From Tuwongella immobilis (lineage in GTDB: Bacteria; Planctomycetota; Planctomycetia; Gemmatales; Gemmataceae), in assembly GCF_901538355.1 (NCBI RefSeq), contig NZ_LR593887.1, positions 62,001-126,000 of the forward strand: DNA of 64,000 nt, given 5' to 3'. Of the stretch, positions 53,101-62,902 are shown piece after piece (the first letter of the stretch is position 1; each line of letters begins with the position of its first letter). The position numbers were made by a program, and so were the translations under genes. The notes below the pieces were generated by a model that saw nothing but the letters and a program-made list of their open reading frames with translations, was not told the DNA's origin and did no database searches.

Positions 53101-56100
53101 TACCAGATGGTCCCAGCTTCCATCTGGAATTGCGGATTCGTTAATGTGTAGTTCGCATCATACGACTGACGCGGGATTTGCTGCGATTGATATTTCCCGA
53201 CAACTGTGCCGAAATGCTGCGGATACCGCTGTCCCAACGCGACTTGCAGCGACGCAATCGCCGCGGCTTCGGGCGTGAGTTGCCGCAGTTGTGGATTCTT
53301 GGGATGCGCTCGCAGCATCGGCACATTTGCCGGGAGCCGAATCATCGCGGCGGTGACCCGTTCGATGTAGAAGATGTTGTCGTGGTGCAGCCGCGAATGA
53401 TTCTGCATGGCGAGAATCCCCGGCTGCAAGCCGCCCATCGGCGCATCCCACGCCAGCACCACATAGCCGTTGACGTAACTCCCCAGCGACAACGACATTT
53501 GCGCTGGATTCGCCACCAAAAACGGTGAATTCTGATTCAGCAGTGCGCGCCGTTGGGCAGGAGTGAACATCGGCCAAACGGCAACTTCATCATCCAGCTT
53601 ATGCCAGGGGTGTCCTTGCTTCCAAATGATGCGAATCAGATGCGGTGGAATCGGCACCCCGTTCCAATGTGGGGCATACGGTACATACGGATTGCCATCG
53701 ACGCCCACCGGATCGCTGGTGATGATCGGCGGCGGCGCAATCGGATTCGGCGGCACCGGCGCGGGCACCGGGACCGGCTTTGGCGGCGGCGGTCCAGGCG
53801 GCGGACCGGGCGGCGGATCTAGCAATTGGATCGTCGGAATGACCGGGGCATACGAATTGTCCGAATTCGCAGTCCACGTCAGCAGCCCCATTTTTTCCGC
53901 CGTCGCGCCGATTGGCCCGGTGAACTGCACCGAGACGGTCGAAGGTGGGCCATTCGTGCTGAAGAAAATCCCCTTCAGATGGAGCGATCCGAAGCCGGAT
54001 TCCAATTCCTTGAACTGAGGATTGCTGGCAATCATGTCGGCAGCACCGAAATCGGCTCGCAGTGTGACGATGCGCTTGCTGCTCAATTCCTGCACCCGGA
54101 GAAAGCGTTGATTGTTGAGCGTGTAGAAGGTGGAGACATAATCTTTGCCGGAATCGCCGGGGACATGTTGAACCGTGGCACCCGCCGGCAGTTCGAGCGC
54201 GGGCGGCCCATCGGCAAACGAATCGGCTTTGCCATCGCCTTGGCTTTCGGAGTTGCCGGTACCATCCGGCCCTTCGCCGCCTTCGCCATCGCCACCCGGC
54301 CCAATCGGTGAGCCGATGCTAATGTTGAAATTCCCCTTCAGCAGTTCGAGTAGGCCGCGAATCAACTGCGCGGGATTGAGCAATTCCAGCAGACGTTTGG
54401 CGATTCGGCCCGGATCGAATGCCGCCGCGTAGGGGAAGGTGAACGTCGCTTTCACGATCAGCACCGCCGCCCGCAATTTGGCCCGCGAGGTGTTCAGATC
54501 CGCACCCAGCGAGACGAGATCCCCCAACCCGGGCAGCCCCGCCGAGGCTTGGGCATCCAGCGCCGTCTTGGACAAACTTCCCGGAATGCGGAAATTCGCC
54601 GAGGCGCGGGCAATGTACAGATTGATATTTCCCGCGACTTCCAGCCGCGTGCCGGGAATATCCAGCAGCAGCTTCGCCGTGGCGACATCGCAGCCCAATA
54701 GCCGAGCGAGCAGTTCGCCATCGAATCGAGCCGCTTTGCCATCGAGAACGACATTTGCCTTGAGCAGAATGATTTTCGACAGCAGTTCGTTGGTGGTGAA
54801 TCCCTGGCTGATTCGGGCGGCGGGGAAGTCGATTTCGCCAAATGAACGTGCCACCCCGAAGCCAAAGATATTCAGCGAGGAATCCATCCGTAGCGAGCCA
54901 ATTTTTTCAAGCGGCATCGAAAAGACGCCGTCGAGGTGGATGATTCGGCCCACCACTTCCGCCTTCACCAGCGTCAGTTTGCCGCGAATGCGGATGCGCT
55001 TGCCGGCCCGCTCGTAGCCACCGCCCAGGCTATACACTTCCAGCGGTCCGACGATAATCGACACCGGGAAGAGAATGTCGATTCCATCCGGCGGCATCAC
55101 TCCGCTGGGCGAGACGCCGATATTTTTCGCATGCAGGCTTAGCCCACCGAAGCCATCGCCCAGAAACGACAGGCCCAATGTGGCATCGAATCGGAATCCG
55201 CGTGGGAGCTGATTCGCCCCTTCGATGACGTCGATATTGTCGAATTTCAACGCGCCATCGCTGATCCAATCCGAGAATTCGCCCAACGCCAGCGACAATA
55301 CCCCCTTGAGTTGCGCCTTCAATTGCTGTTTCACGTCGGTCAGGCCGTCAATGCAGAATTGATTGTCTGCAATCACGATGTCGGCGGCGACTCGCACTGG
55401 CGGCGAATCGGACAGCGTTAGACTAATCGGAATGCGAACGCGGAAGCGGTTCCCGTCTTTCTCCAGTCGCGGAACCTGCACGCTAAGCCGCACCCCGTCG
55501 GCCAGCCGCAGATTCACTCCCGGCAGCCGATCCAGAAGCGGGTTGACAATCGCCAACGCCCATTCTTCCATGCGGGCGGAAGGGTGAATGCGAATGCCGC
55601 GAACCGTCGTCCGCTCAATCACCCCCGGAACTTCCAGCGTTGCATCCACACTCAGATAGCCATCTTCGAGCGATCGGGTGTCGTCGATTCGGAAGCACGA
55701 TTGCAGCCCCGTTTTGGCCAGCACCCACCGCGCCAATAACCATGGGCGATGAATCTTCGCTTTCGAGAAATCCGGTAGCCCGATCCGATTGTCTTGAATC
55801 GAGAGAATGTGGATGTCCGTGATGGTCAGCAGCGCGTCGCTATCCGGCTCGTTCTCGGTGATTTGCTGGAAGCGGTCATCGCGAAACAGGGTCTTCAGCG
55901 TCGCGGTAATCCGCTTGGTGGCGGGTTCCAGATGCGGGATCACCGTCACGGTCTCGCCCAGCAGCGAAATCGTGATGGTCTTGGGAAGCTGATCCGTGAC
56001 CGCAACTGTCGCCTGATTCACGAGTTCCTGCTTGAATTGCTTCACCCAGGCATCGTTGACCTGGACATCGATTTTGCCCGCTCGCAGATCCACCTGCATG

Positions 56101-59100
56101 GTGGCGATCGCTTGTTTCGGCAAGGCGATCTTCTGACCCGCCAGTTCGATCGCTTGCTTCGTGGTATTGGCGACCAGATTCCACCCGAACATCGTGGGTT
56201 GCTTCCCGGCCCGGTCGCTCGGTTTGATTTCCACGCTCACGCCAGCGATGCGCAGGCCATTCAGCACGGAATTCACCTTCTCGGTGATGAGCCGTTCCGC
56301 GCCGGTTCCGATGCGTGTGGCGATTGTCTCCAGAATCGGCCCGCTTTCCAGTTGGAATTTGCCTGCTGCGCTCAGTTTGGCACTCCACATCGTCGGTTCC
56401 AGCAGTTCATCCACTGCGACGGTGCCGATGATGACAATCGCTCGATTCGCGGGTTGATACTGGGCCAGTTCCAGCCCGACCGAGACAATTCCCAGCCGCT
56501 GTTGGAATTGGCTGAGATTCGATTGAATGATGCGGTTGACCTCCCCGGCGATGGTCTCGCCGAGTTTGTCCACCACGACATCCAGTGCGTTGGTGCGGAT
56601 TCCATCCAGTTGAATGGCGAACGACTGTTGCGATTTACCCATCGGCCAGCGAATTTCCAGCCCGCGAAGCTGCACGGTAACCGTGCGATCCAACAGGGTG
56701 AATTTGGCCTCCGCGCTCAGCAGTAGCCGCTCCAGGGTGAGGTCTGGCATCCCCACCAGCCGCACTTGCAGCCCGCCGAGATCCAGCTTTTTCAGCAGTT
56801 GCTGTTCGAGCCACGCGGTCAGCGGGACCATCAGCGGCGCGGTGTCGATGCTGGCTCGGGACAGGTCCAATCCGCCGCGACCGATTCGCACACCACGCAC
56901 GGTAAGCGCTTGGGGCGGTTGTGCCGGAATCACGCCGTTGGTGAATTTCCCCAAGGCTTCCAGCAACCCGGAAATCTGCCCATCGATGGCGATTCCGCCC
57001 GGTTCGGGGGTGATTTGCGAGAGCGTCAACGTCATTGGACCAATGCCGAATTGCATCGGTTTGAGCATGGCGATGACGGTTTTCCAGCCATCGAATTGCA
57101 CCGTCGGCTTTCCGCTGGCGGTCAGCACGACATGCCCCAACGGAATGCCGTCTTTGGGCAACGGTTGCAGCAAATTGGGCAACTGCTGAGCGGTTCGCTG
57201 CGAATCCAGCCGGAATTCGATGCGCACGCCCAATTTCGCCCAATCGATGCTCTGCCATTGGCCCGCTTGTGGGAGTCCCTGCCATTGGATGGCAATGTCG
57301 ATTGGCAACACCGATTGCAATTCCGACAGGGCTTGCAGGCCCGGAACGCGGTCGGCGAGTTTGGCCATCCAGGCATCGACGGGCAAATCCACGCCCGGCT
57401 CGATTCCCGCCGCCAACTGCAACCCATCGCCGTTGAACAGAAACGCGGTCGGTCGTTGGGCGGGGTCGGCGATGGTTTCCCGCATCGCCTTGTCGCTGGG
57501 TCGCAGGGCGATGGTGATTCCGCCGGGCAACATCAGATCCGCATCGAAGCGGATGCCGTATTCGTGAGTTTTCCCCCGAATTTGCTGCATGCGGGCCTGA
57601 TACGCCTGGGTGCGATCCGCAAATTGAGCCTCCGTTTCGGTGTTGCTTCGCTGCGGAACTTCCGGCCAGAAGGTGATGCGGCCCCCGTGCGGATCGCCGG
57701 CCCGTCGGTAGTAGCGGCACCACGTCACGCGGGTGATTCGCAACTGCAATGGGGCATCGCCCGCCGCCGCGTTCGGGGCAAACAACGGGATCGGATGATT
57801 CCGCAGCGTCGAAGCCAGCGCTTCAGGCTGTAAAAACAGCCCCGATTCATCGGCAACCATCGCATTGGCCGGGGCCGCGCGAAAGGCCCGATTCAGCGCA
57901 TCGGTAATCGCGTAGGTGATGCCGAGCCGTTCTTGAACGACGCGATTTCCGGTGCGCAGCAGTTGCGATTCGAGTTGCTTCCAAGTTTCGGGCGGAATCT
58001 GCAAGCCGTCGCCGGAAATCAGGAACGGAATGGCGATGTTCAACTCCGCAATCGGCGGATGCTTCAGTCGGCAGACCCCCTTCAACGAGAGATTCAGCCG
58101 CTGATTCCGCCATTCGAGATGCGGGTCGAGTTGTTGCAGTTGAATGGCCCACGCCTTGGGCGCCAGCAGCGTGTTGCTGTCGAGTTTCTTCGGGGATTGG
58201 CCCGGTGGCAGATTCGATGCGGTCGCATTCGTGGGTGTGGATGCGTCGGCGTTGGTTTTCTCGACGAATTCCATGGTCAACGGCAAGCCGAGTTTGGCGA
58301 TTCCTTCGGAGAGATGTTGCTCGAAGTTGGCCGAGGATGTGAGCCGAATCGTGCCGGTTTGCCACGCGATTTTCCCGGCATTTTGGCTTAGCGCCAGCGA
58401 ATCACAATCGACGCGGAACGGAATCGGCCCCGCCACCGCCAGCGTTGCGGCATAGCTGACAAGCATCGGCTGTGGCGTGTTTTTTTGCCGCTTCAGCGTC
58501 ACCCGCACGCGCTCCGTGCCCAGGTTGAGCGTCTCCGGAAAGGCCATGGCGATGCCACGCAGCAATTCTGGCAGGAATTGCTCGACGCGGAGATTCGACA
58601 AGGCAATGTCGAATTCCAACGGCGATTCCGCGCCAGGGGGCGTCCAGCGACCTTGGATGCGCCACCCGGCTTGACTCCACCGCATGGCCGAGAGATGCAA
58701 TCCCAGTTGCGATTCGATTTCCTGGATCGGCATCCACGCGCTCAGCAGCGTCATCGGGGCGACGATTTGTACGCGTGGCAACTGCTGGGGCAGCAGCGAT
58801 TCCAGCGAATCGCCGAGTTTCGGCAATCGGGTCAGCAGCACGCCGTCGATCCGCACTTCGACCGCGGTTTGGCCCAATTTCAGGGTGCCGCTGCCGCGTA
58901 ATTCCAACGGAAGCTGTTGCCAGTTCGGTTCTTCCAATCGGAATGTCGCCGCCAATCCGGGGGCCAACGTCAGGGTGTGCGGTTGGGCCAGCCATTGTTT
59001 GGCGCTGGCGAGAATGGCGTTGGCTTTAGCGGTTTGTGCCTGAATCCAGGGGAGTTTGCCGAGGGCTTCCTGAATGGCCGTCCGGTTGGCAAGGGACCAA

Positions 59101-62100
59101 TCGCGGCCGTTCCAGGTGAATTCGACCGGGGTGGGGAATTCCGGGATGGCAATGCGGGTTTTGACCTGCAACGGTGGGGCGATTTCCACCTGCACCATGT
59201 CGCTGGGCCAAGTGGCCAAGAGTGTGCGGAATTCCGGCTGTGCGGTCAGACCCGCAAGTTGTTGCAACGCCAGGGCTTGCAGTTGTCGCCGGGTATCCTC
59301 CCCGATTCGGGCCAACTGCAATTCAATCCAGTTGAAATCGATGATGCCCGCCGGGGTGCGAATCGGCAAGGTGCGCAATCGGTCGAGCGACCATCCGCGA
59401 ATCGCTTCCAAATCCGCCCAGTCGCTGCTCCATTGGCCGAGTTCCAATCGCACTTCCGGCTTGCCGTTGCGGATGCGAATGCTCCCTTGGAGTTTGGCCC
59501 GAACTTGTTGTGGCAGCGATGTTTGCAGCTTCTCCAGCATCGCTTGCAGTGTCGCCGGATTTCCCCATTGGCTGCAATCCGCCGGTCGCCAATCGGTGCC
59601 GAATCGCTGCAATCGGAGTGCGATTCCGCCCTTTAACGTCGCTTGGATGGCTTGCCCGCCGTCGAGCAATTGCAGTCGCTCAATTGCGGGAAATCCCAAC
59701 GAATCGAGTGTGTGTTGAATGGTTTGTTGGACCGCAGGCGCTTCGAGCGATGTCTGCAATCGGGCGGTCCATTCCGCGAGCGATTGCGCAGCGCCGGCAA
59801 AGCGCACTTCCCACGAATTGCCCGCCGCCGATCGCTGGATGGACACGGTGACGCGAGGCAGAGGCACCCCCGCAATCGGGGTAGATTTTTCGCTCGTGGT
59901 CATGTCGGCAATCAGCTCCATTTGCAGCGATTGCTCTCGGATTTCCAGCTTGGCGATCTTGCCCGGAATCGGCGTCGGCAGGCCGCTGAGCCACTCGCGC
60001 ACCGCCGGAAGGGTGGCCGGATGCTGCGCCACCGTCACGAGGCGCAACGATTGGCCATTGGCCGCCAGCACCGCCGTGATTTCCAGCGGAATTCCCGTGG
60101 AGGCCGTCTGTTCGATGCTGCCGGCGTCGTTTGGCCGATTGCGATGCGTGCGAAACTCCAGCGTGGCGAGCAATCGCAGACGTGCGGGCATCTCGGCGGT
60201 GGCGGGTTCCGGTTTCAGGCTGTCCGGAATCGGCGTCAACGCAAAGCCAAGGTGCGTTAACGGTTGCAATTGCGCCAGCGATCGCATCTGTTCGAGTTGC
60301 TGCCACTGTTCGAGTTGATCGACGATGTCTGCCGGGGTGGGGTTTGCGGGCAGATGTGTGCCCAATTCGTTGGCCAATTCCGGAGCGGCATCGCGAAGTT
60401 TATCCCAGCTTACCGGAGCGGGAACAGCCCAGGAATCGAAGACACGCAGGCGGCGAAGGGCGGCTTCTTCCGGGGCGGAAATTTGCTCCAGCCAACGGGC
60501 GTGTGCATCGTTTGCAGCCCGTTTTTGGGCGTCCAGCAGTCGCTGTTGCACTGTTGGCGATTGCAGCCATTCGGTTTCGGATTCCAGTAATGCGAGTCGC
60601 GTTTCCAGGTGCGAGCGCAATTCGGCAGCAGACGCGGTGCGAAATTGTTCCGCCAGTGTGCGAAGCGATGGATCTTCCTGAAGAATCTTCGCCAAGGCTT
60701 CGCTGCGGGCCTTGCGGGTGGCGGCGATGCGCTGCTTCAAGAATGCCTGCGTCGCAGCGGGGAAAAACGCCGGGGCGGATGGTAATTTCCCCGCCGTTTG
60801 TTGGGCACGAATCGCATCCACCTGCGCGATCATCCCTTGGTAGGCAATCTTTCCCAAAAAGATCGTCCATGGCTGATTCCATCGACTTTGAATCTGTCGA
60901 TCTGCGGCAGCGCCTTCGGCCTGATTTTTCAGCTGCGCGAACCAGTCCGCCAGCGAGATCCGCACTTTCGCCAATGGCGGTTGCGAGTCCAGACGCGGCT
61001 CCTTCAATTGCCGATCCATCGCGTCCCGATGTTCCCCCCAGATGCGGGGGAGCAGATCGTCGGTGTTGCCGGTCAGGTCGGTCGTGAGTTGCTTCCAGGA
61101 ATGCCAGCGATTGTTCGGGTCGGCCAGGATATTCGCCGCTTGCCACGTCAACGCCGACGTGATGCGTTCATGCGTTTCGCTGCCCCACGATTCGCTATAC
61201 AGCACCGCCAGAATGCCGAGATGCTGATAGAAGGTTCCTTCGTTGGAACTTGCATCCAACGGAGATTTCTCGAACGATTCCGCCAGTTGACGAAACGCAT
61301 CCTGCGGCGGCAGGGATTCAATGAGGCTGCGCAATTGATTCGTTTCGACTTCGGAAATCCGGTTGAAAATTTTCCCGTTGAGGATCTTCAGTTGTTGCGC
61401 CAAATGCGCGGATTCCGCCTGAATCCCCTGAATTCGCTGGTTGATGTTCACCGTTTGCAGCCGCTGCCATTCCATCTGCGGCGAACGGATCGGCGGCGCG
61501 GTTGCGGGTGGGGTGGTTGAGTCGGCGGATGAATTCGCTGGCGGATTCGCTGGCGGATTGGATTCGGAGGCATCCGCATCCACAGCCAGCGATTGCGAGA
61601 TTTCCCGCGAATCAAACAGCACCCGACGGACTTTTTGCCGCTGCTGTTCGACATCGTCCGTTTCCGCCATTTGTTGCAGTTGCCGGGCCTGGGCACGCAG
61701 TGCCGCTTCGCGATGCGTGGCCTCCGCAGTTGGGCCGGTGGGGCCGGTCGGTGACGGTGGCGCGGCGTCGCCTTGGGCAGTCATTTGCGGATAGGCGTTG
61801 CCCCGTTCCACCTCGATCCGCGGGGATTGAGCCGCCATCAACTGCCGAGTCGGCGACGGCAACGGCAACGGATCGACCGCGATGGGTGGCGTCCGCGATG
61901 GTGTCTCCGAGTTGGGCGACTTCTGCGGCGGGAGCGTGGCCGACGAATCACTCGATTTCGCTTGGGGTTGCGTCAAATTGGGGGCGGGATGGGGACCATT
62001 CAGGAACAGCACCAACAGCCCTGCCAGAGTGGCCAAAATGAGCACGACGACGAGGATGTTGGACTGCCCCTGCGATGCGTTGCTCGGTTCCTTGCTCGGT

Positions 62101-62150
62101 TTGTTCGTCGGTTCGGAAGACGAAGAATGGGCATCCTGCGATGGATTCAT
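50142..62150 (-). CDS. Giant 4002-residue membrane-anchored envelope protein
   Basis: The protein starts with a short Ser-rich cytoplasmic tail and one membrane helix (about 31-50, ILVVVLILATLAGLLVLFLN), so nearly all of it lies outside the inner membrane. Residues about 60-230 are Pro/Ser-rich. Residues 230-620 are helical and Gln/Glu-rich. Residues about 650-2600 form an immense run of alternating beta strands and short amphipathic helices. That pattern recalls AsmA/TamB-type lipid-transport proteins, but no specific match is claimed. An Asp/Gly-rich stretch (about 2615-2650) and a Pro-rich linker (about 2775-2800) separate it from the C-terminal third. That third has at least four loosely repeated modules with a YP.W motif. 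Two ExbD-like proteins and an ExbB-like protein follow. Function unknown. Confidence 0.85.
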   Translation of the reverse strand: MNPSQDAHSSSSEPTNKPSKEPSNASQGQSNILVVVLILATLAGLLVLFLNGPHPAPNLTQPQAKSSDSSATLPPQKSPNSETPSRTPPIAVDPLPLPSPTRQLMAAQSPRIEVERGNAYPQMTAQGDAAPPSPTGPTGPTAEATHREAALRAQARQLQQMAETDDVEQQRQKVRRVLFDSREISQSLAVDADASESNPPANPPANSSADSTTPPATAPPIRSPQMEWQRLQTVNINQRIQGIQAESAHLAQQLKILNGKIFNRISEVETNQLRSLIESLPPQDAFRQLAESFEKSPLDASSNEGTFYQHLGILAVLYSESWGSETHERITSALTWQAANILADPNNRWHSWKQLTTDLTGNTDDLLPRIWGEHRDAMDRQLKEPRLDSQPPLAKVRISLADWFAQLKNQAEGAAADRQIQSRWNQPWTIFLGKIAYQGMIAQVDAIRAQQTAGKLPSAPAFFPAATQAFLKQRIAATRKARSEALAKILQEDPSLRTLAEQFRTASAAELRSHLETRLALLESETEWLQSPTVQQRLLDAQKRAANDAHARWLEQISAPEEAALRRLRVFDSWAVPAPVSWDKLRDAAPELANELGTHLPANPTPADIVDQLEQWQQLEQMRSLAQLQPLTHLGFALTPIPDSLKPEPATAEMPARLRLLATLEFRTHRNRPNDAGSIEQTASTGIPLEITAVLAANGQSLRLVTVAQHPATLPAVREWLSGLPTPIPGKIAKLEIREQSLQMELIADMTTSEKSTPIAGVPLPRVTVSIQRSAAGNSWEVRFAGAAQSLAEWTARLQTSLEAPAVQQTIQHTLDSLGFPAIERLQLLDGGQAIQATLKGGIALRLQRFGTDWRPADCSQWGNPATLQAMLEKLQTSLPQQVRAKLQGSIRIRNGKPEVRLELGQWSSDWADLEAIRGWSLDRLRTLPIRTPAGIIDFNWIELQLARIGEDTRRQLQALALQQLAGLTAQPEFRTLLATWPSDMVQVEIAPPLQVKTRIAIPEFPTPVEFTWNGRDWSLANRTAIQEALGKLPWIQAQTAKANAILASAKQWLAQPHTLTLAPGLAATFRLEEPNWQQLPLELRGSGTLKLGQTAVEVRIDGVLLTRLPKLGDSLESLLPQQLPRVQIVAPMTLLSAWMPIQEIESQLGLHLSAMRWSQAGWRIQGRWTPPGAESPLEFDIALSNLRVEQFLPELLRGIAMAFPETLNLGTERVRVTLKRQKNTPQPMLVSYAATLAVAGPIPFRVDCDSLALSQNAGKIAWQTGTIRLTSSANFEQHLSEGIAKLGLPLTMEFVEKTNADASTPTNATASNLPPGQSPKKLDSNTLLAPKAWAIQLQQLDPHLEWRNQRLNLSLKGVCRLKHPPIAELNIAIPFLISGDGLQIPPETWKQLESQLLRTGNRVVQERLGITYAITDALNRAFRAAPANAMVADESGLFLQPEALASTLRNHPIPLFAPNAAAGDAPLQLRITRVTWCRYYRRAGDPHGGRITFWPEVPQRSNTETEAQFADRTQAYQARMQQIRGKTHEYGIRFDADLMLPGGITIALRPSDKAMRETIADPAQRPTAFLFNGDGLQLAAGIEPGVDLPVDAWMAKLADRVPGLQALSELQSVLPIDIAIQWQGLPQAGQWQSIDWAKLGVRIEFRLDSQRTAQQLPNLLQPLPKDGIPLGHVVLTASGKPTVQFDGWKTVIAMLKPMQFGIGPMTLTLSQITPEPGGIAIDGQISGLLEALGKFTNGVIPAQPPQALTVRGVRIGRGGLDLSRASIDTAPLMVPLTAWLEQQLLKKLDLGGLQVRLVGMPDLTLERLLLSAEAKFTLLDRTVTVQLRGLEIRWPMGKSQQSFAIQLDGIRTNALDVVVDKLGETIAGEVNRIIQSNLSQFQQRLGIVSVGLELAQYQPANRAIVIIGTVAVDELLEPTMWSAKLSAAGKFQLESGPILETIATRIGTGAERLITEKVNSVLNGLRIAGVSVEIKPSDRAGKQPTMFGWNLVANTTKQAIELAGQKIALPKQAIATMQVDLRAGKIDVQVNDAWVKQFKQELVNQATVAVTDQLPKTITISLLGETVTVIPHLEPATKRITATLKTLFRDDRFQQITENEPDSDALLTITDIHILSIQDNRIGLPDFSKAKIHRPWLLARWVLAKTGLQSCFRIDDTRSLEDGYLSVDATLEVPGVIERTTVRGIRIHPSARMEEWALAIVNPLLDRLPGVNLRLADGVRLSVQVPRLEKDGNRFRVRIPISLTLSDSPPVRVAADIVIADNQFCIDGLTDVKQQLKAQLKGVLSLALGEFSDWISDGALKFDNIDVIEGANQLPRGFRFDATLGLSFLGDGFGGLSLHAKNIGVSPSGVMPPDGIDILFPVSIIVGPLEVYSLGGGYERAGKRIRIRGKLTLVKAEVVGRIIHLDGVFSMPLEKIGSLRMDSSLNIFGFGVARSFGEIDFPAARISQGFTTNELLSKIILLKANVVLDGKAARFDGELLARLLGCDVATAKLLLDIPGTRLEVAGNINLYIARASANFRIPGSLSKTALDAQASAGLPGLGDLVSLGADLNTSRAKLRAAVLIVKATFTFPYAAAFDPGRIAKRLLELLNPAQLIRGLLELLKGNFNISIGSPIGPGGDGEGGEGPDGTGNSESQGDGKADSFADGPPALELPAGATVQHVPGDSGKDYVSTFYTLNNQRFLRVQELSSKRIVTLRADFGAADMIASNPQFKELESGFGSLHLKGIFFSTNGPPSTVSVQFTGPIGATAEKMGLLTWTANSDNSYAPVIPTIQLLDPPPGPPPGPPPPKPVPVPAPVPPNPIAPPPIITSDPVGVDGNPYVPYAPHWNGVPIPPHLIRIIWKQGHPWHKLDDEVAVWPMFTPAQRRALLNQNSPFLVANPAQMSLSLGSYVNGYVVLAWDAPMGGLQPGILAMQNHSRLHHDNIFYIERVTAAMIRLPANVPMLRAHPKNPQLRQLTPEAAAIASLQVALGQRYPQHFGTVVGKYQSQQIPRQSYDANYTLTNPQFQMEAGTIWYGIFTEVGGKKTLAAVTVSQQLGKQLLDDPRFPRYPWWLITADGRAYAPFDRNVQRLSPAVRNSWMNAERWSLHPDLPPRLNQRNFWPLTELPAEPGDILGIDRGKTGQAKLTVIPTQIGNGPQAKREIELPLPEWMQDQLGGFLRNDPAAAKREVPGFKFKRAGDSVLLTLDANSLKQAMAAAPVGRLTPYPLWQIHPRDATAPTLFALRNLQAIPPDLAPLLKSESFPSHAKFYEAIHRRVVQQNRPLEPLRLRQQGIRWEAIFRQGDRLIVISETEQGDIQEADGLMAAATGASLEAVLQHAGANLESAWTTTQPPYYLLAVRAKDLPPTAKPQNPQNPQNPANEAAISAGPLWIVGNHRTIQPLAMTGAAQWDAANEWLTRPVELAKASALIQQWLEHPTPDTPWLILPPMPPKPAANATPAPTPSAPAGAPGSAPMAAASDGARYLVQDGPIEPKGQGWLIRISANRKQTTMVRGAVGFGKMLRNDPTALEIRDVSPDAETPILLARVVMTAAKLSDWVKSMGENAPYPFWYLTKDSSFAPFLATLPDGKTPIDAGQFPQDAFWSNNALSFGRQAMLDSFKNAANGVYWLSTESQNQPHLRWLTLSRDHRTIRLLNEEPYFTERIACPPELQSYLRQSSAQPAFLRGNSAVVAFQKVTILELHDDAAKQSDPRFAFLSEESPQSPPRYPLWLGITGGKPAAASTKPDFGTELIAPFSGQDWHTQEPLLALDAPTPAFLQGQTWLKQPTLVRELMQLDAPVKPRWQLVRPKPQAQANAPMNAPLNANAPMNTPVDAPVLLVSLPPVKHSGAWNANLLVDQAKHPNIPGVPWRKFALPRDSNLKAFFAAEQPMVQADFIARSRVQPAQHTIWWIGPSPHGGGYLFGPGTADQGNIDLGFSTPSGASDRYITEMKTILARLEADRLKTPPQIQQLTQPREIVLQLSRDVISLADRWKAGAATSLGYQADPRGLFQSANPMGRGR
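50690..50765. repeat. Short degenerate tandem repeat inside the giant gene
   Basis: A run of 5-residue units (NAPMNAPLNANAPMNTPVDA) is encoded here, close to residues 3795-3820. It is a low-complexity linker in the giant protein. A similar NPQNPQNPQN run lies near base 52080. Confidence 0.6.
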
Positions 62151-62902
62151 GTCTGCTTCTCATGGGCCACAGATGGGATCGACCCCGCCACTACTCTACA
62201 AAGTTGGTTAGTTGGTTGGGCGTTGAATTTTGAGGATTTCCGAAGAATTTTGCGCGAACCGATTCTGGAGTACCATTCGATTGGTCGCCGTCATGATTGC
62301 ACCCATTTCTCGAAGAATCGCCCCGGGTGTTGTGCCAGCGCCCCAGTTGGGGTTACGCATCAAATGGGGATTGTGACGATGAATCCGACAGAAAATCTTG
62401 CGAGAATTCCGAGCAATGACGACGGAAACGATATCGCCCAGGGGAATGCCCTGGGCGGTGCGGGGTGTGCGCGAAGTGGTGCGCGAAGGGATGTCGCGGC
62501 GGCGTGCTTGCAGCGATCGCGAGGTTCCTGCCGACCAGACCAACGATTCCGCACGCGAGTCGGAGAGCGAAAGAATCCGCTTAGCCGTCGCTACCTTCGT
62601 GGTGAGTCGGTGGGGTGTTTGCATGGGGATCTGGGGCTTCTGCTCCTTCGGTCAGGGGCCGACCGAAGAAGGCGTTCCAGTCAACGACTTCGATGCCAGC
62701 GACGAACTGCAGCACTTCCCGCAGTTCGCCGGTGTCTTGGTCGGTTTGCTAGAAGGTTCCCGATTGGCTCCGGGGTGATGAGCATGATCGGGATGTTCGC
62801 AAGGATTGGTCTTGGCATGCTGGGTGAGCTCCGAATCTGGGAGAGTTTCACGCCCCGACATCAGGTGCAGCGTTTGGATCTGCGTGTCTGAAGTTTTACT
62901 CA
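62151..62902. other. Long region without a recognised gene
   Basis: These 752 bp include the 5' region of the giant-protein operon. GAGAAG about 5 nt before the start at 62150 may be its ribosome-binding site. A perfect 9-bp hairpin CGCCCAGGG-GAATG-CCCTGGGCG lies at 62435-62457, and an 8-bp one (CTTCGGTC/GACCGAAG) at 62646-62668. Reading frames here (up to 126 codons) have no coding character that I trust. It may contain gene remnants. Confidence 0.4.
62435..62457. repeat. Perfect 9-bp inverted repeat with 5-nt loop
   Basis: CGCCCAGGG (62435-62443) and CCCTGGGCG (62449-62457) flank GAATG. It lies in non-coding DNA upstream of the giant operon; it could be a terminator stem or part of a small RNA, but no T-tract follows. 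Confidence 0.5.

Noticed and set aside
62398-62778. 126-codon plus-strand frame in the gap before the cassette row
   Set aside because: It begins with TTG without a ribosome-binding site and shows no coding character; a minus-strand frame of similar length overlaps it and is equally unconvincing.
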